Origin: Calliopsis andreniformis
Lineage: Eukaryota; Arthropoda; Insecta; Hymenoptera; Andrenidae
DNA length: 64,000 nt
Assembly: GCF_051401765.1 (NCBI RefSeq)
Contig: NW_027480492.1
Span: 1,116,001 to 1,180,000, forward strand
Direction: 5' to 3'
A program made the position numbers and the translations under genes. This document shows, piece after piece, positions 1-12,428 of the stretch (positions are counted from its first letter, which is position 1; every line of letters begins with the position of its first letter). The notes below the pieces were generated by a model, which was not told the DNA's origin, did no database searches, and saw only the letters and a program-made list of their open reading frames with translations.

Positions 1-3000
1 CAATCCTCAATCCTCAATCCTCAATCGTCAATCCTCATTCTTCAACCCTCAATACCCAATCCTCAATTTTCAATCCTCAATCCTCAATCCTCAATCCTCA
101 ATACTCAATCCTCATTCTTCAATCCTCAATACCCAATCCTCAATCATATGTGCTCAATCCTCAATCCTCAATTCTCAATCCTCAATCCTCAGTCCTCAGT
201 CCTCAAACCTCAATCCTCAACCCTCATCCCTCATCCTTCATCCTCAATCCTCAATCCTCAATCCTCAATCTTCAATCCCCAGTACTCAATCTTCAATCCT
301 CGATCCTCAATCCTCAATCCTCAACCCTCAATCCTCAGGCATCAATACTCAATCTTCAATACTGAATCCTCAATCCTCAACCCTCAATCCTCAATCTTCA
401 ATCCTCAACCCTCAATCCTCAACCTTCAATCCTCAATACTCAATCTGGAATCCTCAATCCTCATTCCTCAATCCTCAATAATCAATCTCCAATCCTAGAT
501 ACTCAATCCCCAATCTTCGATCCTTAATCCTCAATCTTCAATCCTCAATCCCCAGTACTCAATCTTCAATCCTCAATGCTCAATCCTCAATCCTCAATCC
601 TCAGTCCTCAATCCTCACTCCTCAATCCTCAAACCTCAATCCTCAACCGTCACTCCTCATTCTCCATTCTCAATTCTCAATCCTCAATCCTCAATCTTCA
701 ATCCCCAATACTCAATGTTCAATCCTCAACCTTCAATCCTCAATACTCAATCTGCAATCCTCAATCCTCAAACCTCAATCCTCAATCATCATTCTTCAAT
801 CCTCAATACCCAATCCTCAATCTTCAATCCTCAATCCACAATCCTCAATTATCAATCCTCAATCCTCAATCCTCAGACCTCAAACATCAATATTCAACCC
901 TCAGTCCTCGACCTCAATCCACAACCCTCAATCCTCAGTCCTCAATATTCAATCATCAATTTTCAATCTTCAATCCTCAATCCTCAATCCTCAATCCTCA
1001 GTCCTCAATCCTCAATCTTCAATCCTCAATCCTCATTCCTCAATACTCAATCTTCAATCTTCAATCCTCAATACTCAATCCTCAATCTTCAATCCTCAAT
1101 CCACAATCCTCAATTCTCAATCCTCAATCCTCAATCCTCAGACCTCAAACATCAATATTCAACCATCAGTCCTCGTCCTCAATCCACAACCCTCAATCCT
1201 CAGTCCTCAATATTCAATCATCAATATTCAATCATCAATCCTCAATCCTCAATCCTCAATCCTCAATCCTCAGTCCTCAATCCTCAATCTTCAATCCTCA
1301 ATCCTCAATCCTCAATACTCAATCTTCAATCTTCAATCCTCAATACTCAATCTTCAATCCTCAATCCTCAATCTTCAATCCTCAATACTCAATCTTCAAT
1401 ATTCAATCCTCAATCCTCAATCCTCAATCCACAATCCTCAACCTTCAATACTCAATACTCAATCTTCAATCCACAATCCTCAACCCTCAATCCTCAATCC
1501 TCAATCCTCAATCCTCAATATTCAATCCTCAATACTCAATCTTCAATCATCAATCCTCAATCCTCAATCCTCAGTCGTCAATCCTCAGTCATCAATCCTC
1601 AATCTTCAATACACAATCGTCAATCCTTAGTCCTCAATCCTCAATCCCCAATCCTCGTTCCTCAAACCTCAATCCTCAACCCTCAGCCTTCATCCTCAAT
1701 TCTCAATTCTCAATCCTCAATCCTCAATCCTCAATATTCAACACTCAACCCTCAACCATCAATCCTCAATACTCAACCATCAATCCTCAATTCTCAATAC
1801 TCAATAGAACATCCTGAATTCTGATGGTTCAATACTCAATCCAGAATATTCAATAATCAAATCTCAAACCTCAAGCATCAATTCTCAACACTCAATCCTC
1901 AACACTCAGTCCTCTCTCTTCAATCCTACATCGTCAAACCTCAACCCTCAAGCGTCAATCCTCAATACTCAATCCTCAATCCTCAATCCTCAACCATCAA
2001 TCTTCAATCCTCCATACTCAATCTTAAATCCTCAATACTCAATCCTCAATCCTCTATCCTCAAACCTCAATACTCAATCCTCAATCCTCAATACTCAACC
2101 ACCAATCCTAAATTCTCAATGCTGAATAGAATATCCTGAATTCTCTGGATTCTATACTCAAACCTCAATCCTCAACCTTCAGCCCTCATTCTCATTCCTC
2201 AATCCTCAATCTTCAATCCTCAATCCTCAATCCTCAATTCTCAATCCTCATCCTCAATCCTCAATCCTCAATCCTCGATCCTCAGTCATAAATCCTCAAT
2301 CTTCAATACTCAATCGTCAATCCTCAATCCTCAATCCTCAATCCTCAATCCTCGATCCTCAAACCTCAAGCGTCAGTCCACAATACTCAATCCTCAATCC
2401 TCAATCCTCAATCTTCAATCTTCAATACTCAATACTCAATCTTCAATCCTCAATCCTCAATCCTCAATCCTCAATACTCAATCCTCAATCATTAATCCTC
2501 AATCTTCAATAGTCAATACTCAAACCTCAAACCTCAATTCTCAATACTCAACCATCAATCCTCAAATCTCAATGCTCAATATAATATCCTGAATTCTCCG
2601 GATTCTATACTGGAACCTCAATCCTCAACCCTCAGCCCTCATCCTCAATCCTCAATACTCAATCCTCAATCCTCAATATTCAATCCTCTATACTCAATCT
2701 TCAATCCTCAATCCTCAATCCTCAATCCTCAATCCTGAATCCTCAGTCATAAATCCTCAATCCTCAATACTCAATCGTTAATCCTCAGTCCTCAATCCTC
2801 AATCCTCAATCCTCGCTCCTCAAACCTCAATCCTCAACCCTCAGTCCTCATCCTCAATGCTCAATCCTCAATCCTCAATCCTCAATCCTCAATCTTCAAT
2901 CCCCAATAATAAATTTCCAATCCTAGATCCTCAATCCCCAATCCTCAATCCTCAGACCTCAAACATCAATATTCAACCCTCAGTCCCCGTCCTCAATCCA

Positions 3001-3096
3001 CAACCCTCAATCCTCAATCCTCAATCTTCAATCATCAATATTCAATCCTCAATCCTCAATCCTCAATTCTCAATCCTCAATCCTCAATCCTCAATC
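1..3096 (+). repeat. Block alpha, copy 1 (left edge cut by window)
   Basis: This block matches 12429-15524 at a constant offset of 12428 bp with no net indel. It carries three L1 landmarks (EcoRI sites at 1816, 2138, 2591), L3 landmarks at 495 and 2923, and P modules near 0.88, 1.14 and 2.96 kb. Substitutions between the copies include G282/A12710 and C797/T13225, plus several others seen by eye, so the pair is less uniform than the 5786-bp HOR pair. The match stops at 3097 versus 15525, where CAATCTT in copy 1 meets CAATCCT in copy 2. The left boundary may lie outside the window. Confidence 0.93.
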
Positions 3097-5128
3097 TTCA
3101 ATCCTCTAGCCTCAATCCTCAATCCACAATCTTCAATCCTCAATACTCAATCTTCAATCTCCAATCCTAAATTCTCAATCCTCAATCCTCAATGTTCAAT
3201 ACTCAATACTCAATCTTCAATCCTCAATCCTCAATCCTCAATATTCAATCTTCAATCTTCAGTCCTCAATACTCAATCCTCAATCTTCAATCCCCAATCC
3301 ACAATCCTCAATTCTAAACTCTCAATCCTCAATCCTCAGACCTCAAACATCAATATTCAACCCTCAGTCCTCGTCCTCAATCCACAACACTCAATCATCA
3401 GTCCTCAATATTCAATCATCAATTTTCAATCTTCAATCCTCAATCCTCAATCCTCAATCCTCAGTCCTCAATCCTCAATCTTCAATCCTCTACCCTCAAT
3501 CCTCAATACTCAATCTTCAATCTTCAATCCTCAATACTCAATCTTCAATCCTCAATCCTCAATCCTCAATCCTCAATCCTCAGTCTTCAATCCTCAATAC
3601 TCAATCTTCAATCCTCAATCCTCAATCCTCAATCGTCAATCCTCATTCTTCAATCTTCAATACCCAATCCTCAATCTTCTATCCTCAACCCTCAATCCTC
3701 AATCCTCAAACCTCAATCTTCATTATTCAATCCTCAATACCCAATCCTCAACCATCTGTCCTCAATCCTCAATCCTCAATTCTCAATCTTCAATCCTGAA
3801 TCGCCAGTCCTCAATCTTGAATCCTCAATGCTCAATCCTCAATCCTCTATCATGAATCCTCAATCCTCAATCCTCAATCCTCAATCCTCAATCCTCAATC
3901 CTCAATCCTCAATCCTCAATCCTGAGTCCTCAATCTTCAATCCTCAATACTCAATCTGCAATCCTCAATCCTCAATCCTCAATCCTCAATCCTCATTCTT
4001 CAATCCTCAATACCAAATCCTCAATTTTCAACCCTCAGTCCTCAATCATCAATTCTCAATTCTCAATCCTCAATCCTCAGGCCTCAAGCATCAATATTCA
4101 ACCCTCAGTCCTCGTCCTCAAACCACAACCCTCAATCGTCAAACCTCAATCCCCAATACTCAATCTTCAATGCTCAATCCTCAATCCTCAAACCTCAATC
4201 CTCAATCCTCAATCCTCAATCTTCAATCCTCAATCGTCAATCTTCAGTCCTCAATACTCAATCTTCAATTCTCAATCTTCAATCCTCAATCCCCAATCCT
4301 CAATCCTCAGTACTCAATCCTCAATCCTCAATCTTCAATCCTCAATACTCAATGTTCAATCCTCAATCCTCAATCCTCAATACTCAATCATCAATCCTCA
4401 ATCCTCAATCCTCAATCTTCAATCCTCAATCCTCAATCCTCAATCGTCAATCCTCATTCTTCAATCCTCAATACCCAATGCTCAATCGTCAATACTCAAT
4501 CCTCAATCTTCAGTCCTCAATCCACAATCCTCAATTCTCAATCCTCAATCCTCAATCCTCAGACCTCAAACATCAATATTCAACCCTCAGTCCTCGTCCT
4601 CAATCCACAACCCTCAATCCTCAGTCCTCAATATTCAATTATCAATTTTCAATCTTCAATCCTCAATCCTCAATCCTCAATCCTCAGTCCTCAATCCTCA
4701 ATCTTCAATCCTCAATCCTCAATCCTCAATACTCAATCTTCAATCTTCAATCCTCAATACTCAATCTTCAATCCTCAATCCTCAATCCTCAATCCTCAAT
4801 ACTCAATCTTCAATCCTCAATACTCAATCTTCAATCCTCAATCCTCAATCCTCAATCGTCAATCCTCACTCTTCAATCCTCAATACCCAATCCTCAATCT
4901 TCAATCCTCAATCCTCAATCTTCAATCCTCAATACTCACTCCTAAATCCTCAATCCTCAATCTTCAATCATCAATACTCAATCCTCAATCCTCAATCCTC
5001 AGGCATCAATACTCAATCCTCAACCATCAATCCTCATTCCTCAAACCTCGATCCTCAACCCTCAGTCCTCATACTCAATTCTCAATTCTCAATCCTCAAT
5101 CCTCAATCATCAATCTTCAATCCTCAAT
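3097..5128 (+). repeat. Heptad array, alpha-side unique order with a delta-related segment
   Basis: This stretch is still pure heptads. About 3252-4254 matches about 37113-38108 (offset 33861, falling to 33854 after a 7-bp, one-heptad loss near 37.99 kb). It shares with the 37.7, 42.35, 44.85, 48.14, 50.63, 53.13 and 56.57 kb regions a signature of CAATGCT followed two heptads later by CTATCAT and GAATCCT (here 3826-3857). The rest, about 4260-5128, is P-type modules (CAGACCT at 4560) in an order I did not match to one other place. No gene seen. Confidence 0.85.
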
Positions 5129-6344
5129 AATCAATCTCCAATCCTAGATACTCAATCCCCAATCTTCGATCCTTAATCCTCAATCTTCAATCCTCAATCC
5201 CCAGTACTCAATCTTCAATCCTCAATGCTCAATCCTCAATCCTCAATCCTCAGTCCTCAATCCTCAATCCTCAATCCTCAAACCTCAATCCTCAACCGTC
5301 ACTCCTCATTCTCCATTCTCAATTCTCAATTCTCAATCCTCAATCCTCAATCTTCAATCCCCAATACTCAATGTTCAATCCTCAACCTTCAATCCTCAAT
5401 ACTCAATCTGCAATCCTCAATCCTCAAACCTCAATCCTCAATCATCATTCTTCAATCCTCAATACCCAATCCTCAATCTTCAATCCTCAATCCACAATCC
5501 TCAATTGTCAATCCTCAATCCTCAATCCTCAGACCTCAAACATCAATATTCAACCCTCAGTCCTCGACCTCAATCCACAACCCTCAATCCTCAGTCCTCA
5601 ATATTCAATCCTCAATCCTCAATCCTCAATTCTCAATCCTCATCCTCAATCCTCAATCCTCAATCCTCGATCCTCAGTCATAAATCCTCAATCTTCAATA
5701 CTCAATCGTCAATCCTCAATCCTCAATCCTCAATCCTCAATCCTCGATCCTCAAACCTCAAGCGTCAGTCCTCAATACTCAATCCTCAATCCTCAATCCT
5801 CAATCTTCAATCTTCAATCCTCAATACTCAATCTTCAATCCTCAATCCTCAATCCTCAATCCTCAATACTCAATCCTCAATCATTAATCCTCAATCTTCA
5901 ATACTCAATCCTCAAACCTCAAACCTCAATTCTCAATACTCAACCATCAATCCTCAAATCTCAATGCTCAATATAATATCCTGAATTCTCCGGATTCTAT
6001 ACTGGATCCTCAATCCTCAACCCTCAGCCCTCATCCTCAATCCTCAATACTCAATCCTCAATCCTCAATATTCAATCCTCTATACTCAATCTTCAATCCT
6101 CAATCCTCAATCCTCAATCCTCAATCCTGAATCCTCAGTCATAAATCCTCAATCCTCAATACTCAATCGTTAATCCTCAGTCCTCAATCCTCAATCCTCA
6201 ATCCTCGCTCCTCAAACCTCAATCCTCAACCCTCAGTCCTCATCCTCAATGATCAATCCTCAATCCTCCATCCTCAATCCTCAATCTTCAATCCCCAATA
6301 ATAAATTTCCAATCCTAGATCCTCAATCCCCAATCCTCAATCCT
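5129..6344 (+). repeat. Alpha deletion derivative (internal ~1.26 kb missing)
   Basis: The left part matches about 480-950 (offset 4649, becoming 4656 after a one-heptad insertion). The right part, from about 5617, matches 2225-2952 at offset 3392. The two halves of alpha are thus joined with about 1264 bp of alpha removed, near 5.60-5.62 kb. Landmarks are conserved: L3 at 5144 and 6315, L1 EcoRI at 5983, P module at 5.53 kb. This is best explained by unequal exchange or deletion between related heptad modules. Confidence 0.85.
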
Positions 6345-6845
6345 TAATCCTCAATCTTCAATCCTCAATACTCAATCTTCAATCCTCAATACTCAATCTG
6401 CAATTCTCAATACTCAATCCTCAATCCTCAATCCTCATTCTTCAATCCTCAATACCCAATCCTCAATCTTCAATCGTCAATCCTCAATCATCAAATCTCA
6501 ATCCTCAATCCTCAATCCTCAGACCTCAAACGTCAATATTCAACACTCAGTCCTCGTCCTCAATCCACAACACTCAATACTCAATCCTCAATCTTCAATC
6601 ATCAATATTCAATCTTCAATCCTCAATCCTCATTCCTCAATCCTCAATACTCAATCCTCAACCTTCAACCCTCAATCATCAACCCTCAATCCTCAATCCT
6701 CAATCTTCAATCCTCAATACTCAATCTTCATTCCTCAATCCTCAACACTCAATACTCAATACTCAATACTCAATCGCCAATCCTCAATCCTCAATCCTCA
6801 ATCTTCAACCCTCAACACTCAATCTTCAATCCCCAATGCTCAATT
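6345..6845 (+). repeat. Heptad array between alpha derivative and beta
   Basis: Ordinary heptads with one P module near 6.52 kb. About 6660-6836 resembles about 8944-9120 (offset about 2284), including a run of consecutive CAATACT heptads near 6.74-6.77 kb. No gene or foreign sequence. Confidence 0.85.
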
Positions 6846-8074
6846 CTCAATCCTCAATCATCAATCCTCAATCCTCAATCCTCAATCTTCAATCCTCAGT
6901 ACTCAATCTGCAATCCTCAATCCTCAATCATCAATCCTCAATCCTCATACTTCAATCCTCAATACCCAATCCTCAATCTTCAATCCTCAATCCTCAATCC
7001 TCAATTCTCAATCCTCAATCCTCAATCCTCAGACCTCAAACATCAATATTCAACCCTCAGTCCCCGTCCTCAATCCACAACCCTCAATCCTCAATCCTCA
7101 ATCTTCAATCATCAATATTCAATCCTCAATCCTCAATCCTCAATTCTCAATCCTCAATCCTCAATCCTCAATCTTCAATCCTCAATCCTCAATCCTCAAT
7201 CCTCAATCCACAATCTTCAATCCTCAATACTCAATCTTCAATCCCCAATCCTCAATTCTCAATCCTCAATCCTCAATGTTCAATACTCAATACTCAATCT
7301 TCAATCCTCAATCCTCAATCCTCAATCCTCAATACTCATTCTTCAATCCTCAACACCCAACCCTCAATCTTAAATCCTCAATCCTCAATTCGCAATCCTC
7401 AATCCTCAATCCTCAGACCTCAAGTATCAATACTCAATCCTCAGTCCTCGTCCTCAATACACAACCCTCAATCATCAATCCTCAATCATCAATCCTCAAT
7501 CTTCAATACTCAATCCTCAATCCTCAATCCTCAATGCTCAATACCCAACCATCAATCCTAAATTCTCAAGGCTCAATAGAATATCCTGAATTTTCAGGGT
7601 TCTATACTCAAACTTCAATCCTCAACCCTCAGACCTCATTCTCAATCCTCAATCCTCAATCCTCGAAATTCAATCCCCAATACTCAATCTTCAATCCTCA
7701 ATCCTCAATCTTCAATACTCAATACTCAATCTTCAATCCTCAATCCTCTATCCTCAATCCTCAATCCTCAATCTTCAATCCTCAACACTCAATCTTCAAT
7801 CCTCAATCCTCAATCCTCAATCGTCAATCCTCATTCTTCAGTCTTCAATACCCAATCCTCAATCTTCAATCCTCAATCCTCAATCCTCAATCCTCAATCC
7901 TCAATCCTCATTCTTCAATCCTCAATACCCAATCCTCAACCATCAGTCCTCAATCCTCAATCCTTAATTCTCAATCTTCAATCCTGAATCGCCAGTCCTC
8001 AACCTTCAATCCTCAATGCTCAATCCTCAATCCTCAATCCTCATTCATCAATGCTCAATACCCAATCCTCAATC
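6846..8074 (+). repeat. Block beta, copy 1
   Basis: This block matches 9235-10463 at an offset of 2389 bp. It is recognised by a variant L1 landmark starting at 7574, in which the EcoRI hexamer reads GAATTT and the flank reads CAGGGTT. Also diagnostic are CAGACCT followed by CAAGTAT (about 7.41 kb) and CATTCTT followed by CAGTCTT (about 7.83 kb). Related copies recur at 34.1-35.4, 39.1-40.4 and 45.0-46.2 kb. It ends at the point where CAATCTT replaces CAATCCT near 8075. Confidence 0.9.
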
Positions 8075-9234
8075 TTCAATCCTCAATCCTCAATCCTCAA
8101 TTCTCAATCCTCAATCCTTAATCCTCAGACCTCAAACATCAATATTCAACCCTCAGCCCTCGTCCTCAATCCACAACCCTCAATCCTCAGTCCTCAATAT
8201 TCAATCATCAATATTCAATCTTCAATCCTCAATCCTCAATCCTCAATCCTCAATCCTCAATCCTCATTCCTCAATCCACAACCCTCAATCCTCAGTCCTC
8301 AATATTCAATCATCAATAATCAATCTTCAATCCTCGGTACCGAATCCTCAAACCTCAATCCTCAATCCTCAATCCTCATTCTTCAATCCTCAATACCCAA
8401 TCCTCAATCTTCAATCCTCAATCCTCAATCCTCAATTCTCAATCCTCAATCCTCAGTCCTCAGTCCTCAAACCTCAATCCTCAACCCTCAGCCCTCATCC
8501 TCAAACCTCAATCCTCAATCCTCAATCCTCAGCCCTCAGTCCTCAAACCTCAATGCTCAATCCTCAATCCCCAATCCTCAATCCTCAATCCTCAATCATC
8601 AATCCTCAATCTTCAATACTCAATCTACAATCCTCAATCCTCAATCCTCAATATTCAACACTCAACCCTCAACCATCAATCCTCAATGCTCAACCATCAA
8701 TCCTCAATTCTCAATACTCAATAGAACATCCTGAATTCTGATGGTTCAATACTCAATCCAGCATATTCAATAATCAGATCTCAAACCTCAAGCATCAATT
8801 CTCAACACTCAATCCTCAACACTCAGTCCTCTCTCTTCAATCCTACATCCTCAACCCTCAATCCTCAAGCGTCAATCCTCAATACTCAATCCTCAATCCT
8901 CAATCCTCAATCTTCAATCTTCAATCCTCAATACTCAATCCTCAATCTTCAACCCTCAATCATCAACCCTCAATCCTCAATCCTCAATCTTCAATCCTCA
9001 ATACTCAATCTTCATTCCTCAATCCTCAACTCTCAATACTCAATACTCAATACTCAATCGCCAATCCTCAATCCTCAATCCTCAATCTTCAACCCTCAAC
9101 ACTCAATCTTCAATCCCCAATGCTCAATTCTCAATCCTCAATACCCAATCCTCAACCTTCAATCCTCAATCCTCAATCCTCAATCCTCAATCTTCAATCC
9201 TCAATACTCAATCTTCAATCCTCAATCCTCAATC
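8075..9234 (+). repeat. Heptad array with L1 (GATGGTT type) and conserved tail
   Basis: It contains a P module near 8.13 kb and an L1 landmark with EcoRI at 8733 followed by GATGGTT. After that comes a recurrent tail of about 110 bp that ends with CTCTCTCTTCAATCCTACAT near 8827-8850. From about 8601 the sequence matches 38135 onward. A 70-bp segment here (about 8.93-9.00 kb) is missing from the 38.46 kb copy, which is exactly ten heptads. Confidence 0.88.
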
Positions 9235-10463
9235 CTCAATCCTCAATCATCAATCCTCAATCCTCAATCCTCAATCTTCAATCCTCAGTACTCAATCTGC
9301 AATCCTCAATCCTCAATCATCAATCCTCAATCCTCATTCTTCAATCCTCAATACCCAATCCTCAATCTTCAATCCTCAATCCTCAATCCTCAATTCTCAA
9401 TCCTCAATCCTCAATCCTCAGACCTCAAACATCAATATTCAACCCTCAGTCCCCGTCCTCAATCCACAACCCTCAATCCTCAATCCTCAATCTTCAATCA
9501 TCAATATTCAATCCTCAATCCTCAATCCTCAATTCTCAATCCTCAATCCTCAATCCTCAATCTTCAATCCTCAATCCTCAATCCTCAATGCTCAATCCAC
9601 AATCTTCAATCCTCAATACTCAATCTTCAATCCCCAATCCTCAATTCTCAATCCTCAATCCTCAATGTTCAATACTCAATACTCAATCTTCAATCCTCAA
9701 TCCTCAATCCTCAATCCTCAATACTCATTCTTCAATCCTCAATACCCAACCCTCAATCTTCAATACTCAATCCTCAATTCGCAATCCTCAATCCTCAATC
9801 CTCAGACCTCAAGTATCAATACTCAATCCTCAGTCCTCGTCCTCAATACACAACCCTCAATCATCAATCCTCAATCATCAATCCTCAATCTTCAATACTC
9901 AATCCTCAATCCTCAATCCTCAATCCTCAATACTCAACCATCAATCCTAAATTCTCAAGGCTCAATAGAATATCCTGAATTTTCAGGGTTCTATACTCAA
10001 ACTTCAATCCTCAACCCTCAGACCTCATTCTCAATCCTCAATCCTCAAACCTCGAAATTCAATCCCCAATACTCAATCTTCAATCCTCAATCCTCAATCT
10101 TCAATACTCAATACTCAATCTTCAATCCTCAATCCTCTATCCTCAATCCTCAATCCTCAATCTTCAATCCTCAATACTCAATCTTCAATCCTCAATCCTC
10201 AATCCTCAATCGTCAATCCTCATTCTTCAGTCTTCAATACCCAATCCTCAATCTTCAATCCTCAATCCTCAATCCTCAATCCTCAATCCTCAATCCTCAT
10301 TCTTCAATCCTCAATAACCAATCCTCAACCATCAGTCCTCAATCCTCAATCCTTAATTCTCAATCTTCAATCCTGAATCGCCAGTCCTCAATCTTCAATC
10401 CTCAATGCTCAATCCTCAATCCTCAATCCTCATCCATCAATGCTCAATACCCAATCCTCAATC
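9235..10463 (+). repeat. Block beta, copy 2
   Basis: Second copy of beta, offset 2389 bp from copy 1. It carries the GAATTT form of the L1 landmark (caataga heptad at 9963) and the CAAGTAT-containing P variant near 9.80 kb. The larger segment 8601-10817 is also found at 38135-40281 (offset 29464 after the 70-bp gap), so beta plus its left flank moved or was amplified as one piece. Confidence 0.9.
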
Positions 10464-12428
10464 CTCAATCCTCAATCCTCAATCCCCAATCCTCATTCCT
10501 CAATCCACAACCCTCAATCCTCAGTCCTCAATACTCAATCCTCAATCATTAATCCTCAATCCTCAATCCTCAATCCTCAATCCTCAATCCTGAATCCTCA
10601 GACTTCAATCCTCAATACTCAATCTGCAATCCTCAATCCTCAATCCTCAATCCTCAATCCTCATTCTTCAATCCTCAATATCCAATCCTCAATCTTCAAT
10701 CATCAATCCTCAATCATCAATTCTCAATCCTCAATCCTCAATCCTCAATCCTCAGACCTCAAACATCAATATTCAACCTTCAGTCCTCGTCCTCAATCCA
10801 CAAACCTCAATACTCAACCCTCAATCTTCAATCCTCAATCCTCAATTCGCAATCCTCAACCCTGAATCCTCAGACCTCAAGTATCAATACTCAACCCTCA
10901 GTCCTCGTCCTCAATACACAACCCTCAATCATCAATCCTCAATCTTCATTCATCAATATTCAACCTTCAATCCTCTATCCTCAATCCTCAATGTTCAATC
11001 CTCAATACCCAATCCTCAACCTTCAATCCTCAATCCTCAAGAGTCAATACTCAATCCTGAATCCTCAAACCTCAATTCTCAGTCCTCAAACCTCAATCCC
11101 TAATCCTCAATCCTGAGTCCTCAATCTTCAGCCCACAGTCCTCATAAATCAATTGTCAATCCTCAATCCTCAATAGAATATCCTCAACTCACAGTTTTCG
11201 ATACTCAATCCCCATTCTTCACTCTTCAAATCTCAATCCACAAATATCAGTTCTCATCTCTCAACCATCAACACTCAGTCCTCAATCTTCAATCCTCAAT
11301 CCTCAATCCTCAGTCTTCAATCCTCAATAATGAATCTTCAATCCTCAATCCTCAATCCTCAATCCTCAATCCTGAATATTCAATCATCAGTCCCCAATCC
11401 TCAATCTTCAATCCTCAGTCCACAATCCTCAATCCTCAATCCTCAATACTCAGTCCTCAGTCCTCAAACCTCAATGCTCAGTCCTCAATCCTCTATCATC
11501 AATCCTCAATCTTCAATACTCAATACTCAATCCTCAATCCTCAATCCTCAATCCTCAATCATCAATCATCAATCTTCAATACTCAATCCTCAATCCCCAA
11601 TGCTCAATACTCAACCATCAATCCTCAATTCTCAATACTCAATAGAATATCCTGAATTGTCAGGATTCAATACGCAAACCTTAAACCTCAACCCTCAGCC
11701 CTCATACTCCATCTTCAATCCTCTATCCTCAATCCTCAATCTTCAATCCTCAATACTCAATCTTCAATCCTCAATCCTCAATCCTCAATACTCAATCTTC
11801 AATCCTCAATCCTGAATCCTCAATCTTCAATCCTCAATACTCAATCTGCAATCCTCAATCCTCAAACCTCAATCCTCAATCATCATTCTTCAATCCTCAA
11901 TACCCAATCCTCAATCTTCAATCCTCAATCCACAATCCTCAATCCTCAATCCTCAATCCTCAGTCCTCAATCCTCAATCTTCAATCCTCAATCCTCAATC
12001 CTCAATACTCAATCTTCAATCTTCAATCCTCAATACTCAATCTTCAATCCTCAATCCTCAATCCTCAATCCTCAATCCTCAATCCTCAAACTTCAATCCT
12101 CAATGGCCAGTCCTCAATCTTCAATCCTCAATGCTCAGTCCTCAATCCTCAAGCCTCAGTCCTCAATCCTCAATCCTCACTCCTCAAGCCTCAATCCTCA
12201 ACCGTTAGTCCTCTTCCTCAATCGTCAACCCTCAATCCACAATCCTCAATCTTCAATCACCAATAATCAATCTTCAATCCTCAATCATCAATCCTCAATC
12301 CTCAATCCTCAATCCTCTATCCTCAATACTCAATCTTCAATCTTCAATCCTCAATACTCAATCTTCAATCCTCAATCCTCAATCCTCAATCCTCAATACT
12401 CAATCTTCAATCCTCAATACTCAATCTT
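10464..12428 (+). repeat. Heptad array with first L2 landmark, flanking alpha copy 2
   Basis: It starts with the beta tail (to about 10817, matching 40281). About 10.98-11.37 kb is the oldest-looking copy of the delta start, with L2 at 11171 reading CTCAACTCACAG where later copies read CTCAATTCACAG. An L1 landmark at 11640 carries GAATTG, which destroys the EcoRI site. The remainder to 12428 is CAATCCT-rich and resembles the segment at 36.2-36.6 kb. No gene seen. Confidence 0.85.

Noticed and set aside
576..1824. Two long overlapping frames (576-1817 and 715-1824) as possible coding sequences
   Set aside because: They overlap almost fully in different phases with the same low-complexity peptide, which rules out selection for one reading frame as the cause.
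1802..1940. L1 plus its tail as a transposon or an inserted element
   Set aside because: Read in 7-bp steps it is continuous altered heptads with no target-site duplication, terminal repeats or coding capacity.
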